NCBI GenBank assembly: GCA_014058105.1
Contig: JACGCM010002024.1
Coordinates: forward strand, 62,001-126,000
From: Kingdonia uniflora
Taxonomy: Eukaryota; Streptophyta; Magnoliopsida; Ranunculales; Circaeasteraceae
Direction: 5' to 3'
Length of the DNA stretch: 64,000 bases
Positions 24,898 through 37,177 of the stretch are shown here, piece after piece. Each line of letters starts with the position of its first letter. The first letter of the stretch is position 1. The position numbers were made by a program, and so were the translations under genes. The notes beneath the pieces are model-generated. The model had not been told where the DNA came from, did not search any database, and saw only the letters and a list, made by a program, of their open reading frames with translations.

Positions 24898-25245
24898 TGT
24901 TGCTCTGAGAGAGAGAATTACAATTAGGGTTTAAGGGTTCTGACTTTTTTTTCTAGAGAGAGGGAAACACTTACTTTTAACTCTGCTTGTAACTCCGTGA
25001 CTGCATACGTGTGGGTTGTTTAAAGACTTGGAAATACCTATTTTTTTCTTTCTTTTGCCAACCCTACTGTGACTTGAGGTCAGTGGCAGACCTGTAGTTA
25101 ATAGGGTTGCATGTTGTATGATCAGAGGGATATAGTGGAAGATTAGAGGAAACTGGGAAAGACCTTTTGTCCAAGTACTAGATGATGGTAGCTCGTTAAA
25201 CATCGCTGAAAGCAAAACTCATGCTTTTGTTCCCTTTAGACTTTA
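24898..25245 (-). promoter_or_regulatory. La gene leader and promoter with telo-box
   Basis: The minus strand reads AAACCCTAA at 24933-24925, 28 bases before the ATG. Telo-boxes near the start are common in plant genes for ribosome and RNA biogenesis, fitting La. GA-rich leader at 24908-24917. No clear TATA box. Confidence 0.5.
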
Positions 25246-25571
25246 GAGCATCTCTTAAAGTACCCTCACTTGGTTGTCTTGCATTCCAATGTGCAACCTT
25301 ACTTTTTTGCGTCGCGATCAGAACCAAGTGTTGGGCGTCTGTTTGTTTTGTAATCGGGTTTTGTTTAATTCAAATCAGGCGCCTAACACTTACGAGCGTG
25401 ATTGAAAAAAATAAAATAAAAATAAAAGAATTAAATGGGCGCCCAACATTTAGGCGCATGTTGAGAAAACCAACTGATGTACTGTTGGATAAAATTGGAC
25501 GTCACTTAATTAAATTTTGGTTTTTTTCACCCAACTAGTGAAGTACTTTAGGCAACCATGTAAGGATGCTC
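25246..25571. mobile_element. Tourist-like MITE related to Harbinger-2
   Basis: Ends GAGCATCT and, inverted, GAGCATCC; TTA lies before it and TCA after, close to a TTA duplication. Inside are AGGCGCCTAACACTT, GGCGCCCAACATTTAGGCGC and similar words. These resemble the subterminal GGCGCTnAAC/GTTCAGCGCC words of Harbinger-2 at 47345-53136. It is 326 bp with no coding capacity, so it would depend on a Harbinger nuclease. Confidence 0.65.
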
Positions 25572-26117
25572 TCAAATTGTTCGGAAGAATATGATACCCT
25601 AGTAAAAGGATGGTGGGCAAGAGCCCTCTTTTTCCTTCTTTTAGGCGTGGGCTCCTGCACCTTTTAAAACCAAGGTATAGGTGATTTCACACCCCAAAAC
25701 AAATGACAGCAAATAACGGAATACACAGGTGGGGTTCAGATTCATAAACATCTGATCTAATCTAATCGGGGGAAGACAACGACAGAGATCCCCAACTAGA
25801 CGAGAGCCGTAAAAGCAAGCCCATGAGAAAGATATGTATAACAAACACATTTCACTTGTAAAATGTCAAAATAAAACTCAAAGGGTAATATAAAACCCCA
25901 GAACATCAATCAATTTATGATCAAGCTTTCGCAAAGATCACAAGTTCACAAATAATTAGAGGAAACAAAGTCACCACAGTTGGACTCGTTCATGACCAAC
26001 ATAAGTCTGAGCCTTTAAGCTCAAGATCTTGTCCTCCTTTCTGAGGATTTTCTTTTGCACCAATGACAGAAAATGGTTCAGCGGAAATGACCGCAATCTG
26101 TGTTGGTGTCACTCGCC
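25572..26117 (-). other. CCDC25 3' region
   Basis: No ORF of note. It should contain the 3' untranslated region of the CCDC25 gene and its poly(A) site. Confidence 0.45.
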
Positions 26118-29100
26118 TCACATGAAATCATCTTCCAATTCCTGCAGGGATTTGTTGGCTGATGCAACTTGTTTGTTGGAAGTCATTTTTTCAGCAACCA
26201 TCAGGCCTTTGTAGCTCCGCACCTCAGCCTGTTTCTCCCTCTCAAGCCTGTCCATCTCCTCTCGCCGTTTCTATGGAAGAAAAAAAATGATGAAATTTAA
26301 TGAGAAACCTTCTATGCTATTGCTATAAAGAAAATTGTTCAGACATCAATCCAATCAGTAACTAGTATCAAAAGTGTTACTCAATGATTAGAAATGATGT
26401 AAGTAACACTAATTGGTTGTGCTTTGTTTCATTCTAGTATAATATCCACTTACAATTTTCGAGAATGTAGGAACAGTGGAACACCAACTTCCTTTCAAAA
26501 CTTGGGAACTTGATTTTACTTTTCTTTATGTGAAAGTTATTTTTCAAGAATTCTTTTTCGAGAAACTTTATTCCCACACAAAAATAATTAGTTTTTTCAA
26601 AAAAAAAATCCCAATTTTTTTTTTCCAGAAAACTTAAATTCGTATTAAGTTAGTTACTTACTTCCCTCCATGAAATATTCTATCTGGAATTCTCTTCCTA
26701 GAAAGGCACAATCTAATTATTGCGTTAAAAAAATCCAGAGATAGAATTCTGCGGAGAAATTTGTACTATTGAATCAAAAACGAAGGAAAAACTTAAGAGT
26801 GAAATTTTGGAGAAAAGTTACTTACTTTGTCTCTCAGCTGAACCTTTCTTTCGGCCCTTTCCGACGCATTAATTGCCTCTCTCTCGGCTGCTTTATTAGA
26901 AAACATTAGCTACTTGCAGTATAACAGGTAAAATGATAGTTTCAAATGGACAAGAGAGAAGTAATCACCTTTCAAGTCAGGCTTCCTTTCCACCTTAGTT
27001 TTATTCAGTCTGTTAACTACCTCATTTAGGCGTTTCTCTACTTTCACAGTGCGGACCTACACCACGCAGTCATGCGCCATCATTAGTTAGAATTGACAAA
27101 TATCAAATTCTTTACCATATTCAATTCATGCTTATCCATCAGAAAAAAGAAAGACAACAGTTAAAAGGCACGACATAATTCACAATGTACATATTTTCAA
27201 TTTGAACCATGTTCAGAACTAACCATCTTAGTATTGTGAAAACCAACTTGCCCAACATCCATGGAGGCAGACTTCTTCAAGTTGTACCATGGTGTGTAAA
27301 CAACATCGATATTGTTCACTTTGTTTCCTGCCAAGTAACAAAATTACGTTAGTAAAACAGCTTCTCACATAAACCACAGGCACAGTAGCAGAATATTTCC
27401 CAAAAAGACTTGGCAAGGGATAAAAGCTATTGATTAAAATTTATTTGTTCGTACAAAACCGCTTGATATTCAGAATCGGGTAATTAGCGGCCTTATGGCT
27501 TATTCGCCATTAGCGGCCAGTCTCAGGGTTAAAAGGGTTTAAGCGGGTTCTTTGGGGGATCATACTGCTGGTAGTTTACATTCATTAAGAAGGTTAAGTT
27601 CTATAGAAGGAAAAACATTTTTTACTCAAAGAAAAGGACAAGTGTGTTGATACTTTATACTTGAAACTAACGGGAAGTGTTTGATGAACTTGGCCTTGCA
27701 GAGCAGGTATAACAGAGCTATACACTTTGTTCCTTAAGACTTGAAGAAAGATTTCAAATATTTCAGTTCGTGATAGTTGTTGTGTTGTCTTGATTGCGAT
27801 TAGAAAAAAATTCCATCTCTCAAAGCGATGGGAGAATCATTGATCATTTATTTCTCGTTTTGGCATCTATAGGTCGCACCTAGGAAGTTTTTCCTTCTGC
27901 AAAGAGTTGTGCGAAACTGCTCGAATGCACTGAGAGGAATTTTTAAGGGGAACGAGAGATACAGGTAGATTGTTACTGTCTCTACCAAATCTTTTAAATT
28001 TTGGTGGTGGAAGACAAAGAATGAAATGAGCGAGGTGCTCTTTAAATCCATCATGCTTAAGTGGAAAGTGTTAGGGCTAGAGCAATGTGCGTGATTGGCA
28101 ATGGGGTTTACAATTTGGCCGACTTCTTCTTTTCCGTTACGTTGGTTAGTGTGTAAATCTTGTTACCCATATGTGTTACCTTGTTTGTCCTTCTTTCTAT
28201 ATCAAAAACACTTGAACTTATCAGAATAAGAACTTAAGGAAAAACAGAAAGAAAGAAGAAAGAAAAATATTAGGAATAGTATAAAGATTTGCCTTGGATG
28301 GAATTCGCTTTAACAAGCTGAACACAGTCTTCAAGTAAACCTTCACTTATATCATCGATCGTCTGGCCTTTATTTAGTCTTACATAAACATGGGCAGACG
28401 ACATCTTATCCACATGGAACCTGCAATAGACAAAAACTGTCAAGCAAGTTCTATGAGTTTAGATGCATAGAACCTTCTCTAATACACATTCCAATACTAC
28501 TACTACTAACCCCCCCCCCCCCCCCCCCCCCCCCCAACACACACACAAGTATCCCGGTTTTATGAAAATACCATCCAATTATCAGCAGCCGTACGGAGAA
28601 GTTAGTCAACTACGGTATTTTTCTCAAAGTTCTGGTAAATATGAAGTTCATCAGAGAAAGAGGGCAGGCGGGGAGTAGGTAAAGAATCTCCAAAGTTGAA
28701 CAACATGGGATAGCTTTTCACATAAAAGAGAAAAAAAAAATATATATGAGTCCTTAGAACTGGCACTAATAGTAGGGCACTAATCACTACTATATAAACT
28801 ATAAAGACAGTACCCCTGTCTAATATGACTGCACGGAAGTGTTCCATCATTTTCTTCCACTGATTTTGCTTCCATAAGTGTAGAATTAAGTTCAAAATCA
28901 CAGTATAATACAATTAGCTTCTAAAAATTCCCCTTGGAAGGTCTAACATTGGTTTTTGGCGGTACTTTCGCTCGAGTCAACAAACCCTTCCTCTTAGCAC
29001 TAAATGTAAGAGACATTCAGCCAATACACATTTATGCAAGCCATCCATCGGTCCAAAGGGGCTAGGCTGACACTTATCATGACCATTCATTTCAACAACT

Positions 29101-32100
29101 TCATTTCCTTTCTAGTTCACAAATTGATTAGAAATTTGTTGGCAAAGGCGCATAAACAGCCCATTTTAGATAATATTTTCTTGATCCAAGTGTAAAGAAG
29201 TTAGAATACTAGAATAATGAATGTAGTTACTTTTGATAATTACTTCGGAAGCTCAGGCGTAACCATAACGGTTTGTGATGAAGACTAATTACGGAGAATG
29301 GCACCTGTCAATTCAAGTTGAAACTTTATGGCAGACATCCCTTGATCCATATTTCTACAAATACAAGGTATAGCATGTCAATTCAAGTTGAGAGGGTGAG
29401 TACCTAGCTTTACAGCGAATTTCAGCTTTAAAACGCATATCGAAGATTGAGGGTGCATTACCTAGCTCTCTGCTTCAAGGGATTTATTCCTGGTAGATTC
29501 TGTCATTAAGACGTGTATTCCACATTTAACAAAGAGGAAGCCCCAATTAAGTATACCACGAGCTAAGTAATTGAAATTTCCATATCTACGATTTCCCCTT
29601 TCACGTAAATACCAAAAAACTGCTGGGGTTAACCGTCGTCATGCTTTGCCTATTATCAAGTTAACAGGACAGAACCAACTTGTTTGAGTATCAAGAGAGA
29701 AGTTCCTCTGTAAACACTCATATTGTTATAGAAGAGTGAGAGAGGGACAAGGAGACCTCAGCTAGTTTTGGTCGTGAAGGGTGTCGAACCAAAGTCTACT
29801 TGGCGGTAACTAATAGCGCTACCAAACTAGCAATCCCCTGTTTGTCTTTAAGATAATAACAGCTTTTAAAGCTCTCATCGATTGGATAAATATTATTTCA
29901 GATGAATCAGTGGTTGGTAGATTAATTTGTTATGTAGCATTGACACGGGTACGCATGTCGGTGTCTAGTACAGGGTGTCCGACAAGGCAAGAAAAAATGA
30001 AGTACCTTGAAAATATGTCGGATACGTGTCAGCGTGTCGGTGTCGGTGTCGGATACGTGTCGACACGGAGTTTTTTTGCATATATGGCGTGCCCACATTA
30101 CATATATTTATTCAAGAATGATTAAAGTACTCCAGGTGGAAATCAGTGGAGAGGTGTCTGTAGTTGGGGGAAATTGATTTGTTCAAGAGTTCTTAAAGCT
30201 CATACACAACTAGCACATCTATGAATTTAGGAATAACAAGAGATTGTAGGACTAATCCACTAAAGAGTTTGTTACAAATGAAACTAGAGAATACACGAGA
30301 AACCACCTCAACCTTCTCGAAGACCAAAATGTACAGTCAGAAAATAATCATATTCTATCTAAACATCAAAGAAAAGGAGACATCCTGTCAGCCTCCCTCG
30401 ACCAAAATATGACTGCAGTAATCAATAATAAAACAGTTTCCATTGAGTTTTCTATGCTTTAGAAATTTTGTGATTTCCTCTTTGACCAAATTGCCCATAT
30501 AACTAAACAGGGAAGAATCATCGACCAATACTTTCCTTTCATCAAATTTCTGGTTCCCCATTCAGTAGAGGCGCAATTACTTAATCAGAACGGCGGGATT
30601 GTGCGCAGGATTTTGACTTGATAAAAAGGTCAACTTAAATGCTGCTAGAAAAGGAATAAAAAGATGGTCAATTGATTTTCCGTCAACTTGTCATAGGCAC
30701 CAAGAGAAAACTGAACCTCGAAAGAACGCTATGGAAGCTAAAATTTTGAAGTCGGAGACTCGAAATGCAACTAAATTCCCCGTGTTGGAAATGGGTGAGA
30801 TTTTAATAGGAGTTCATTAAAATCAAGTCAATAGATCATTGAACCTAAATCCTTTGTTATATATAACCATAAGTGAGGATGAAACTTGCCCAGGCATCCA
30901 ATCTAAGAAAGAAAAGTTATTGGCGACATTTCCAGTCAGTCAGGTCCTTATGAAAACCCAGATTCATGTTACTTCATCAGGATCCATAACATGTTATCCA
31001 GTTGTTCTAAAACATGCCAGTCAGTTATCGCAAATAGCATGGACAAAGGTTCCACATAATCAAATAACCATATACATCTTCCTAGAAACTCGCCTGCTTT
31101 TCTGTACCTACTGTCATGTAATGTTCAAGAACCTTATTCATCATCATAATCCCTCGTCAAAAGCCAAAACAGAGCTTACACTATTTTCCTACTACTCCAA
31201 CTAAACCCTTAATACAGAACCTTGGAATAATTATCCTCTTCCTGAAACCATGTTCCTTAACGAAATAGCAAACCTTCACAACCACTCAATCAAGACTATA
31301 TGCCACTTAATCAACAGTGCCTGATTAATTTGGTTAACTTTTCAAAGTGCTAGAGGCATAAAAACTAGCAAGAACTTTAACTCCACTCTCTCCATCAACA
31401 TTCAGGAAAAATAATTATCCCCCGGCACGGGATAAAACATGTTTGTTTTGCATAACCTCGAAGAAACATTATCTACATTCAATCCCTAACCTTCAGCCTT
31501 AAGAAATGCCTGGCCAAATTGTCCACCCAATACTCCACCCCCACAATATTTTTCCACATACTATGTTTCATCCCAAATCTCCTAAGGCATTCGGTTGATA
31601 GAGCCTTATTCTTCTTTCAAATATTTTAGAACCCCAAAACATTATACTCTATACCTATAATCTGTTAATGAGGATTCTATTTTTCCCAATCTTTTTTGTA
31701 GACATTCAATTTCCTTCTTCTTCAATTCCAGTCTTTCTAAACAAGGAACTATAACTAGTTTGAGCAACTGGAAAGCAAATGTAAAATACTTATTGCTCAT
31801 TAGTCATTATGAATTCTCACTTAATTTATGTCACTTAGTCTAGGTAACAACAACACGGATATGGGTGTCACGGGTGCCGACAAAAAATAGAAAAATACCT
31901 TGTAAATAGTGTTGGACACGAGTCTCCGAGTGCCCAAGTGTCGGGGTGTCGAACACGTTGCTTTTTTTTAGTGAAGTGCCATTAGCTGGCACTTAGTACT
32001 TAGACAAATATTATATATTTGGTGCTTAGGGTGGGTTAAGCGAACTCTCTACTGAGCACTGACATATTAAGCGTATTGGGAAAATTGCTTAGGGTAACGC

Positions 32101-33702
32101 TTTTGCCTCTAAAAATACAGGTCCCTTCTAAGGAGCCAATCTTTGATTGTACCATAGGAAATGAGCAAATTTGGATACTGTTGCAGGTACCCTTTATTCC
32201 TATCTAGAGACTAACACTTGAAAAAGCACACGCGAACGCCTTTCGCTGAACTATTGTAGTTTTCTATCTTTCCTAATAAACATATATACCTCCAAAGCTG
32301 AGAAATATACTTCCTCAGATCCATTGAGTTTTTCTCGAAATACTAGACCACTTTAACTTCTACCCATATCATCGGGAACCCACTTCTTTCTTAGATCCTA
32401 TTATTTAGCATGTAGCATCCAACCTTGTAGATTCCATGATCATGTCCCCTCCTTGGGTCTTTCAATCCTTTAAGTATATTTTCATAACTATATAAGTTTA
32501 CTAATTTGGAAGAAACGTACGAGAATAATGCATCAAGACCAAGACAAGAAAGGTATGAAAAAATGCCCTAAACACACAGGGCCACAACAAACTAAGATGA
32601 TACGACCTTCTTCCACAGGCCAATCATAGAGCCAAGGAAGAAGTTTCTCATGTATATGGCCAATCCGCCTGTTACATTTCTTCTCATGTCACTTATCGCC
32701 ACATGACCAAATCACTGCATACTAACCTGTTTGGTTTCCCCACACCCCATAGAAAACTAAATTGCTTGCATGGTAGCCTTCACTTAATGAGGGCCTTCCA
32801 TATGTATCTCAATGTTGGTAAAACAAATTTTTGGTCAATTAATATTGTACGTTCAAAGCTATTACCAAATCAATGGGTACCAACTATTGTTAATTCTCTT
32901 GTGCTAGACAGGTTTGGTTATGATACAACTTATGGGTGGGCTGGTTTATCTTTGAGCCTTTCAATCTTCTGTCCTCAGCTAGATTTCTCTCTAGAGGCTA
33001 GAGAGCATGTCTTATATGGACTCCTTCCATTCATGGTTTCTGCAGTTACTTAGGGAACCCAATGAAATAAGGGTAGACGAGGAATTTTGATGCGTTTGAA
33101 GTGAACATCAATGTGCGACAGCGTAGATGTGAGATTTCAATATATCATATATTTTAATGGAGTTCAACCTCTTGAGAAATTATAAGAACTCTTTGGGATG
33201 ATTTTCTTCAGTTGGCATATTCTAATAGAACATGTTTATGGTGTTTATGTCTTTAAGTATTACAATAGCTCAAAAATTGGAAGAGATCTCCTGAATTACT
33301 GCATAAAACCAGATAATCTACCTATTTATCAACCATAATTTTGAAATTACAACACCAAACTTCAAATCTACGAAATGAGCATCAAATTTAAGTATAAACC
33401 TCAAAATCAAAGCCAAAACAAACAATAGCTTCACCTAAACAACTAAAGATTCAATTTTTTCAAACATACAGCCTTAAAAAGAAACTCAAATTCCACATAA
33501 TTTGATAAAACTACAATAATTCAGATACCAAAATCAACTAATTTAACCAAAACAACATGAATTAGGTGAAAAAGGAGAGAAATTGTTACCAGATGTCTTC
33601 AGGGAATCCGTATTTGATGAGTTCTTCGTTCTCGTGCTTGTCCAACCCCATGAAGATGGAATAATCGCCGATATCCGGGCGCGCTTTGAAGTAGAAAACC
33701 AT
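26118..33702 (-). CDS. CCDC25: CCDC25-like protein, NFACT-R/DUF814 domain (6 exons, 215 aa)
   Basis: Exons 33590-33702, 28293-28420, 27224-27327, 26969-27056, 26826-26887 and 26118-26270 join in frame to 215 residues; human CCDC25 is about 208. The protein starts [19 protein letters not shown] and has the NFACT-R core ([24 protein letters not shown], then [22 protein letters not shown]). From about residue 125 a charged coiled coil follows ([14 protein letters not shown], then [16 protein letters not shown]). The family resembles the RNA-binding part of NEMF/Rqc2; human CCDC25 is reported as a DNA sensor, and the plant role is unknown to me. Intron 1 is 5.2 kb and full of repeats. Intron 2 starts with GC instead of GT. 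All exon joins keep frame. Confidence 0.92.
28510..28535. repeat. Poly(C) run of 26
   Basis: Twenty-six consecutive C, preceded by TAC repeats and followed by ACAC repeats, in CCDC25 intron 1. Such runs are unstable, and the exact length may be a sequencing estimate. Confidence 0.9.
29740..29845 (-). mobile_element. tRNA-derived SINE-like head
   Basis: On the minus strand, TAGTTTGGTAGCGCT (29829-29815) resembles a pol III A box and GGTTCGACACC (29790-29780) a B box, at tRNA spacing. The ends do not pair as an acceptor stem, so it is not a working tRNA. SINE tail and target duplication were not resolved. Confidence 0.45.
29936..30070. repeat. GTGTCGG-rich dispersed repeat, copy 1
   Basis: Repeated GTGTCGG, GATACGTGTC and GACACGG words around a short A-rich core with ACCTTGAAAATA. 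A related block lies at 31853-31965 in the same intron, so this is a dispersed repeat end, class unknown. Confidence 0.5.
31853..31965. repeat. GTGTCGG-rich dispersed repeat, copy 2
   Basis: It shares ACGGGTG, an A-run, ACCTTGTAAATA, GTGTTGGACACG and GTGTCGGGGTGTCG with copy 1 at 29936-30070, in the same order. No coding sequence. Confidence 0.5.
31966..33589. other. Rest of CCDC25 intron 1
   Basis: AT-rich intron sequence. A 116-codon plus-strand ORF (32703-33053) has no recognisable domain and is not called. No other structure seen. Confidence 0.45.
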
Positions 33703-34840
33703 GGTTTCTTCTCTTCTTCTTCTCCCAAAAACCAGAAAAATTAGGGTTTCGAGATGAGAGAGAGATTAGGTTTGGTAGATAAGTACGAAGATGGTGGGAG
33801 GTTGAGAGAGGGGAAGGGGGGAGGGACAAAGCAACAAAGATCCTGATTTTGGAGGATTTGCTTTTTTATGCTTGTTTGTGTGCATACGTGCCACACGTGT
33901 GTGTTTTTCACAAGCGTGTGAGCGGCACGGGGAGGATGGGAATTGGAGCGAGAGCGTGGATTCGACTATCGTAGAAGCTCTCAGTACAAGTACACGAGTG
34001 TAGGTGAATCGTAATGTTTTCTTCTTCTTCTTTTTGCGTGTAAGGTGCATTGTGAAATTGTGTATCCTATATTCTTAAGTCTCCCCAATTGAACCTGAAA
34101 TAACAACAATTTACGTGTGTGTGTTGTTAAGTCATTGAAATATTGGTGGTAACAAAATTTTAAAAGCTGGTTAAGATTACTAACAAAATTTAGAATTTCT
34201 TTATGTTATAAGAATTGGGAAGATAAAGCACGAATAGATACAAAGATTGTGTCGTGGAGGAAAGAGGAAAGAGGACAAGTTGAAATCGAAGATAAATATT
34301 TAAGTTTGTGCTAGATTCTAATGAGGTAGTGGACGGTGGAAATATAGCTTGAGACGTGCCATATGTATAGAAGTAATCTAAAGGCTTACATTAGAGAATT
34401 ACATTTGTAAATTAAATTGTGAATCGTAGTATAAAGAATGAGGCCACATTATGAGAATGAGGAAAAAAGGTTCCTAAAACCTTTGAATTTTTGTTGTTCA
34501 TTTTTTAACAGTGATATTGAGAGTTAGTCGCTCGCTCATTCCTCGCGATCCATGTGACCAACATGAGAGGATAAATAAGTTCTTTTTTCTCTCTCTCTAT
34601 TTTATCATACAGAGTTGAAAGTACGATGGTGTTTTGTGCTACCACTATCATGCAGCTATAAAACAAAAAAATGTCAAGAAAATAGTCATGGAAATAATTC
34701 ATATACTTTTTATTAATACTTCTTACAAAAAAACCAAAAGGAGGAAGGGAAAGTATTATGTTTAATTCCTCACCATAATGTACTTGAAGAGTAGTCATGA
34801 CTATACACTTACATGAAATCAACGCCACTCTAGAAGTCTA
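33703..34840 (-). promoter_or_regulatory. CCDC25 promoter region and intergenic sequence
   Basis: On the minus strand an AAACCCTAA telo-box lies about 40 bases before ATG 33702 (33740-33748), as in the La gene. The sequence upstream to about 34050 is GC-richer than its surroundings and has several CACGTG-like words (about 33888-33900). Bases 34100-34840 hold nothing recognisable. Confidence 0.45.
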
Positions 34841-35021
34841 CAGTGAAACCTTGATAAATGCAAACCCTTGGGGCCGCCGAAAAAGTTCAAATATAGAGGC
34901 TGTACAATTATATAGGTGAAAATTGTAAAGAATTTGAATTTCGAGACCAAAGTTTTTTTTTATTTTTTGCATTTAGGGAGGTCATGCATTTATATAGGGT
35001 GCAATAAGACAGGTTTCACTG
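34841..35021. mobile_element. Pogo/Emigrant-like MITE (181 bp)
   Basis: Starts CAGTGAAACCTTGATAAATG and ends AGGTTTCACTG, giving a perfect 11-bp terminal inverted repeat; TA flanks both sides (34839-34840 and 35022-35023). The end closely resembles the CAGTAAAACCTCTATAAATT terminus of Emigrant, the plant pogo-like MITE, and the TA target fits Tc1/mariner. Confidence 0.8.
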
Positions 35022-35209
35022 TAAGAGGTCGAGGCTTCTTCAAAAATTTAGATTATTGGTTCATGTTTAGGTAACTAGTCAAACGATCATACATAGTGTT
35101 TTTACATCCGTCACTCTTCTTCCATCTTTTTCTTCACCCCATATCTCGCATTCTCTTTCAAACCCTCTCCCATCATCTTGTAATGGCGTGTTTTCTGGGA
35201 AGATAATCT

Positions 35210-35500
35210 TTACCAATACTTTTAGTAAGGATGGTGCAATAATAAGTTTAAACGAATAAGATTTTACGTGGAAACTCAGTAAAGGCTGAGAAAAATCACG
35301 ACCTCGAGGAGGATTTTGATGTAAAATCCAATAGGTTGCTAGTTATTACAGTTTGTTGTGTGATAGTACAATAAGGAAGAATGAATAGTAAAGTTGCATA
35401 TCTGAATAACCTATTCTCTGCCTGTATTTATAGTAGATACAGGCAGTTTACAAAAAGAAAAAATAGTTTCCTATTTCGGGGGTAGCGGGCGAACTTCGTG
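35210..35500 (-). repeat. LTR-like promoter/leader segment of the Tat element
   Basis: On the minus strand an ACTATAAATAC box (about 35438-35428) is followed by a leader. Then comes TTTTCTCAGCCTTTACTGAG with GTTTCCACGTAAAA, a short stem typical of the end of R/U5 in plant LTRs. It is placed as the 3' LTR of the minus-strand element. Boundaries were not fixed. Confidence 0.4.
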
Positions 35501-35877
35501 GATCTCCAACGGCTCTCTCTGACCACGCACAACGGCTAATTTTAGTAGGTCGAGGACTTGTGGTTGTAGACGTGGCATATTTTCGAATGCTGCGATGTAT
35601 TCGACTATGTTATGATGGTTTATCCTTGTCGAATCTGGGAAATATGCTACTACAATCGCCCCATTATCGACATAAGTACTTGTGGTTATGTCGAAAAGAA
35701 ATTAGAAGTTGAAGAGGCTGTCGAATGTCACACAAGTCTTCATTATGTCATTTCCGAGGTCAAAGTTAAGTGAATTTGGTCATGTTTTTCCTGATGAGCA
35801 TTTAATATATAACATTTGACTGTGTACTTGGAAGGTGAGATTATAAATAGACGAAGAAAGAAGAATTTGTTCAGTGG

Positions 35878-37022
35878 TTGAATGGTGTAGAAGCCATTTT
35901 GGTAAAGATGTCGCCCCAGGCTTTGCGTAGCAAGTGGTTGGAGGGTACAGACGGTAACTGCGACGACGATACAGAGGTAAAGTTTGGTGTTAAGTCTTTA
36001 TTGTTGTTTAATTTTATATCGGCGGTCTTGATGGTTGGGAGAATTGAGGGTGGTGGAGGTAGAAAGCGTTTACATGCGGGGTATCCATTTAAACTAGTGT
36101 CAGTTGTTATTGTAGAAGGTTTTGGAGTTCATCAAATATTCGGAGAAGTGGTTACTGCTCATATTGAAGATGTTGATGCGAAGGCTGGTTTGGCGTCCTG
36201 TGGATCTTGTCGACCCAAAGAATTTCTTACAATTTTATGTTGTTGCTTTTCCACATCGACAAGAAGTTCCCTGACCTAATATTCATTGAGTTTCTTAGGA
36301 TATCATTGCCCTTTTTGCCGGAGGAAATGTTAGATTCTAGTGAAAAGAAGTACATAGTATTGAGTCTTTCATGTCGAATAATAGAATGTAAACGTAGCTT
36401 AATGTAATGTAATCGAAGGAGTGAATTGTTGAATGTAAAATGTAATAAAGTGTTTAATGAATAAACTTTGTTTTTTGATATTGTATTGTGTTTGTAATTT
36501 GTGATCTCGAGGTAGATTGTGCTGAATATATATAAATCTCGATTTTAATAGATCTCGAATTGGAGTCATTAATTGGGCGAGACCAGGAACGGATCTTGAG
36601 GATGATTGATTTGACTTGGATGTGTAAAGTTCCAATGATAAATAAATGTGGGATTGGATTGACTTGCGACTTTGTTGTACTATAAGTACCCCGTGTACTT
36701 GGAGAAATTAAAATTATGTGTTAAGGAAATGGTAAAGATCAGGGCGCAAGCACGCAAGGAAAATTTTAATCGCGTTCAGGGAAAGTATTGGGAAACGGTG
36801 AGGCAATACTTTAGAAACCGGTACATTAATTTACAAGTAGAAGTTCCAGTGGAACCAAATTATAAAGGGATGAGCGAGGCAGAGGCGAAGGTTACGAAAG
36901 AGGAGTTTCAGTTTCATTGTCAACTTGAATGTTTGAGTCCTCCGGAGAGTGTAGGTAGTTTGAATACCTGCGTTAAACTGTTGGTGAGGGATGAGGATGC
37001 TGCAGCTACTCAGAATTACTGA
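35878..37022 (+). other. Unassigned plus-strand open segments in the Tat element
   Basis: ORFs of 133 and 116 codons (35878-36279 and 36672-37022) match no domain I recognise. They lie on the same strand as the antisense ORF at 39320-41610 and may be decayed further parts of it, or captured sequence. Confidence 0.3.
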
Positions 37023-37177
37023 ATATATTTATTTTGTAAAGCATAGTATTGTAATGATTGAATAAACGTTGTATTATGAAATAAAAAGATTTTTGTGTGC
37101 CAGAATTTTCTTGTCGATGTTTGTAATGATAAATTTTGTCGAATATGTTGTGACTGGTGTGATTGAATGAAATTTAC

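Noticed and set aside
29767..29840. A working tRNA gene on the minus strand
   Set aside because: A and B boxes are present, but the ends do not pair as an acceptor stem, so only a SINE or relic is supported.
30839..31204. 121-codon plus-strand ORF in the same intron
   Set aside because: Composition like random intron sequence and no family resemblance.
32703..33053. 116-codon plus-strand ORF in CCDC25 intron 1
   Set aside because: No domain, no splice or promoter context, and it lies antisense in an intron; length is within chance for AT-rich sequence.
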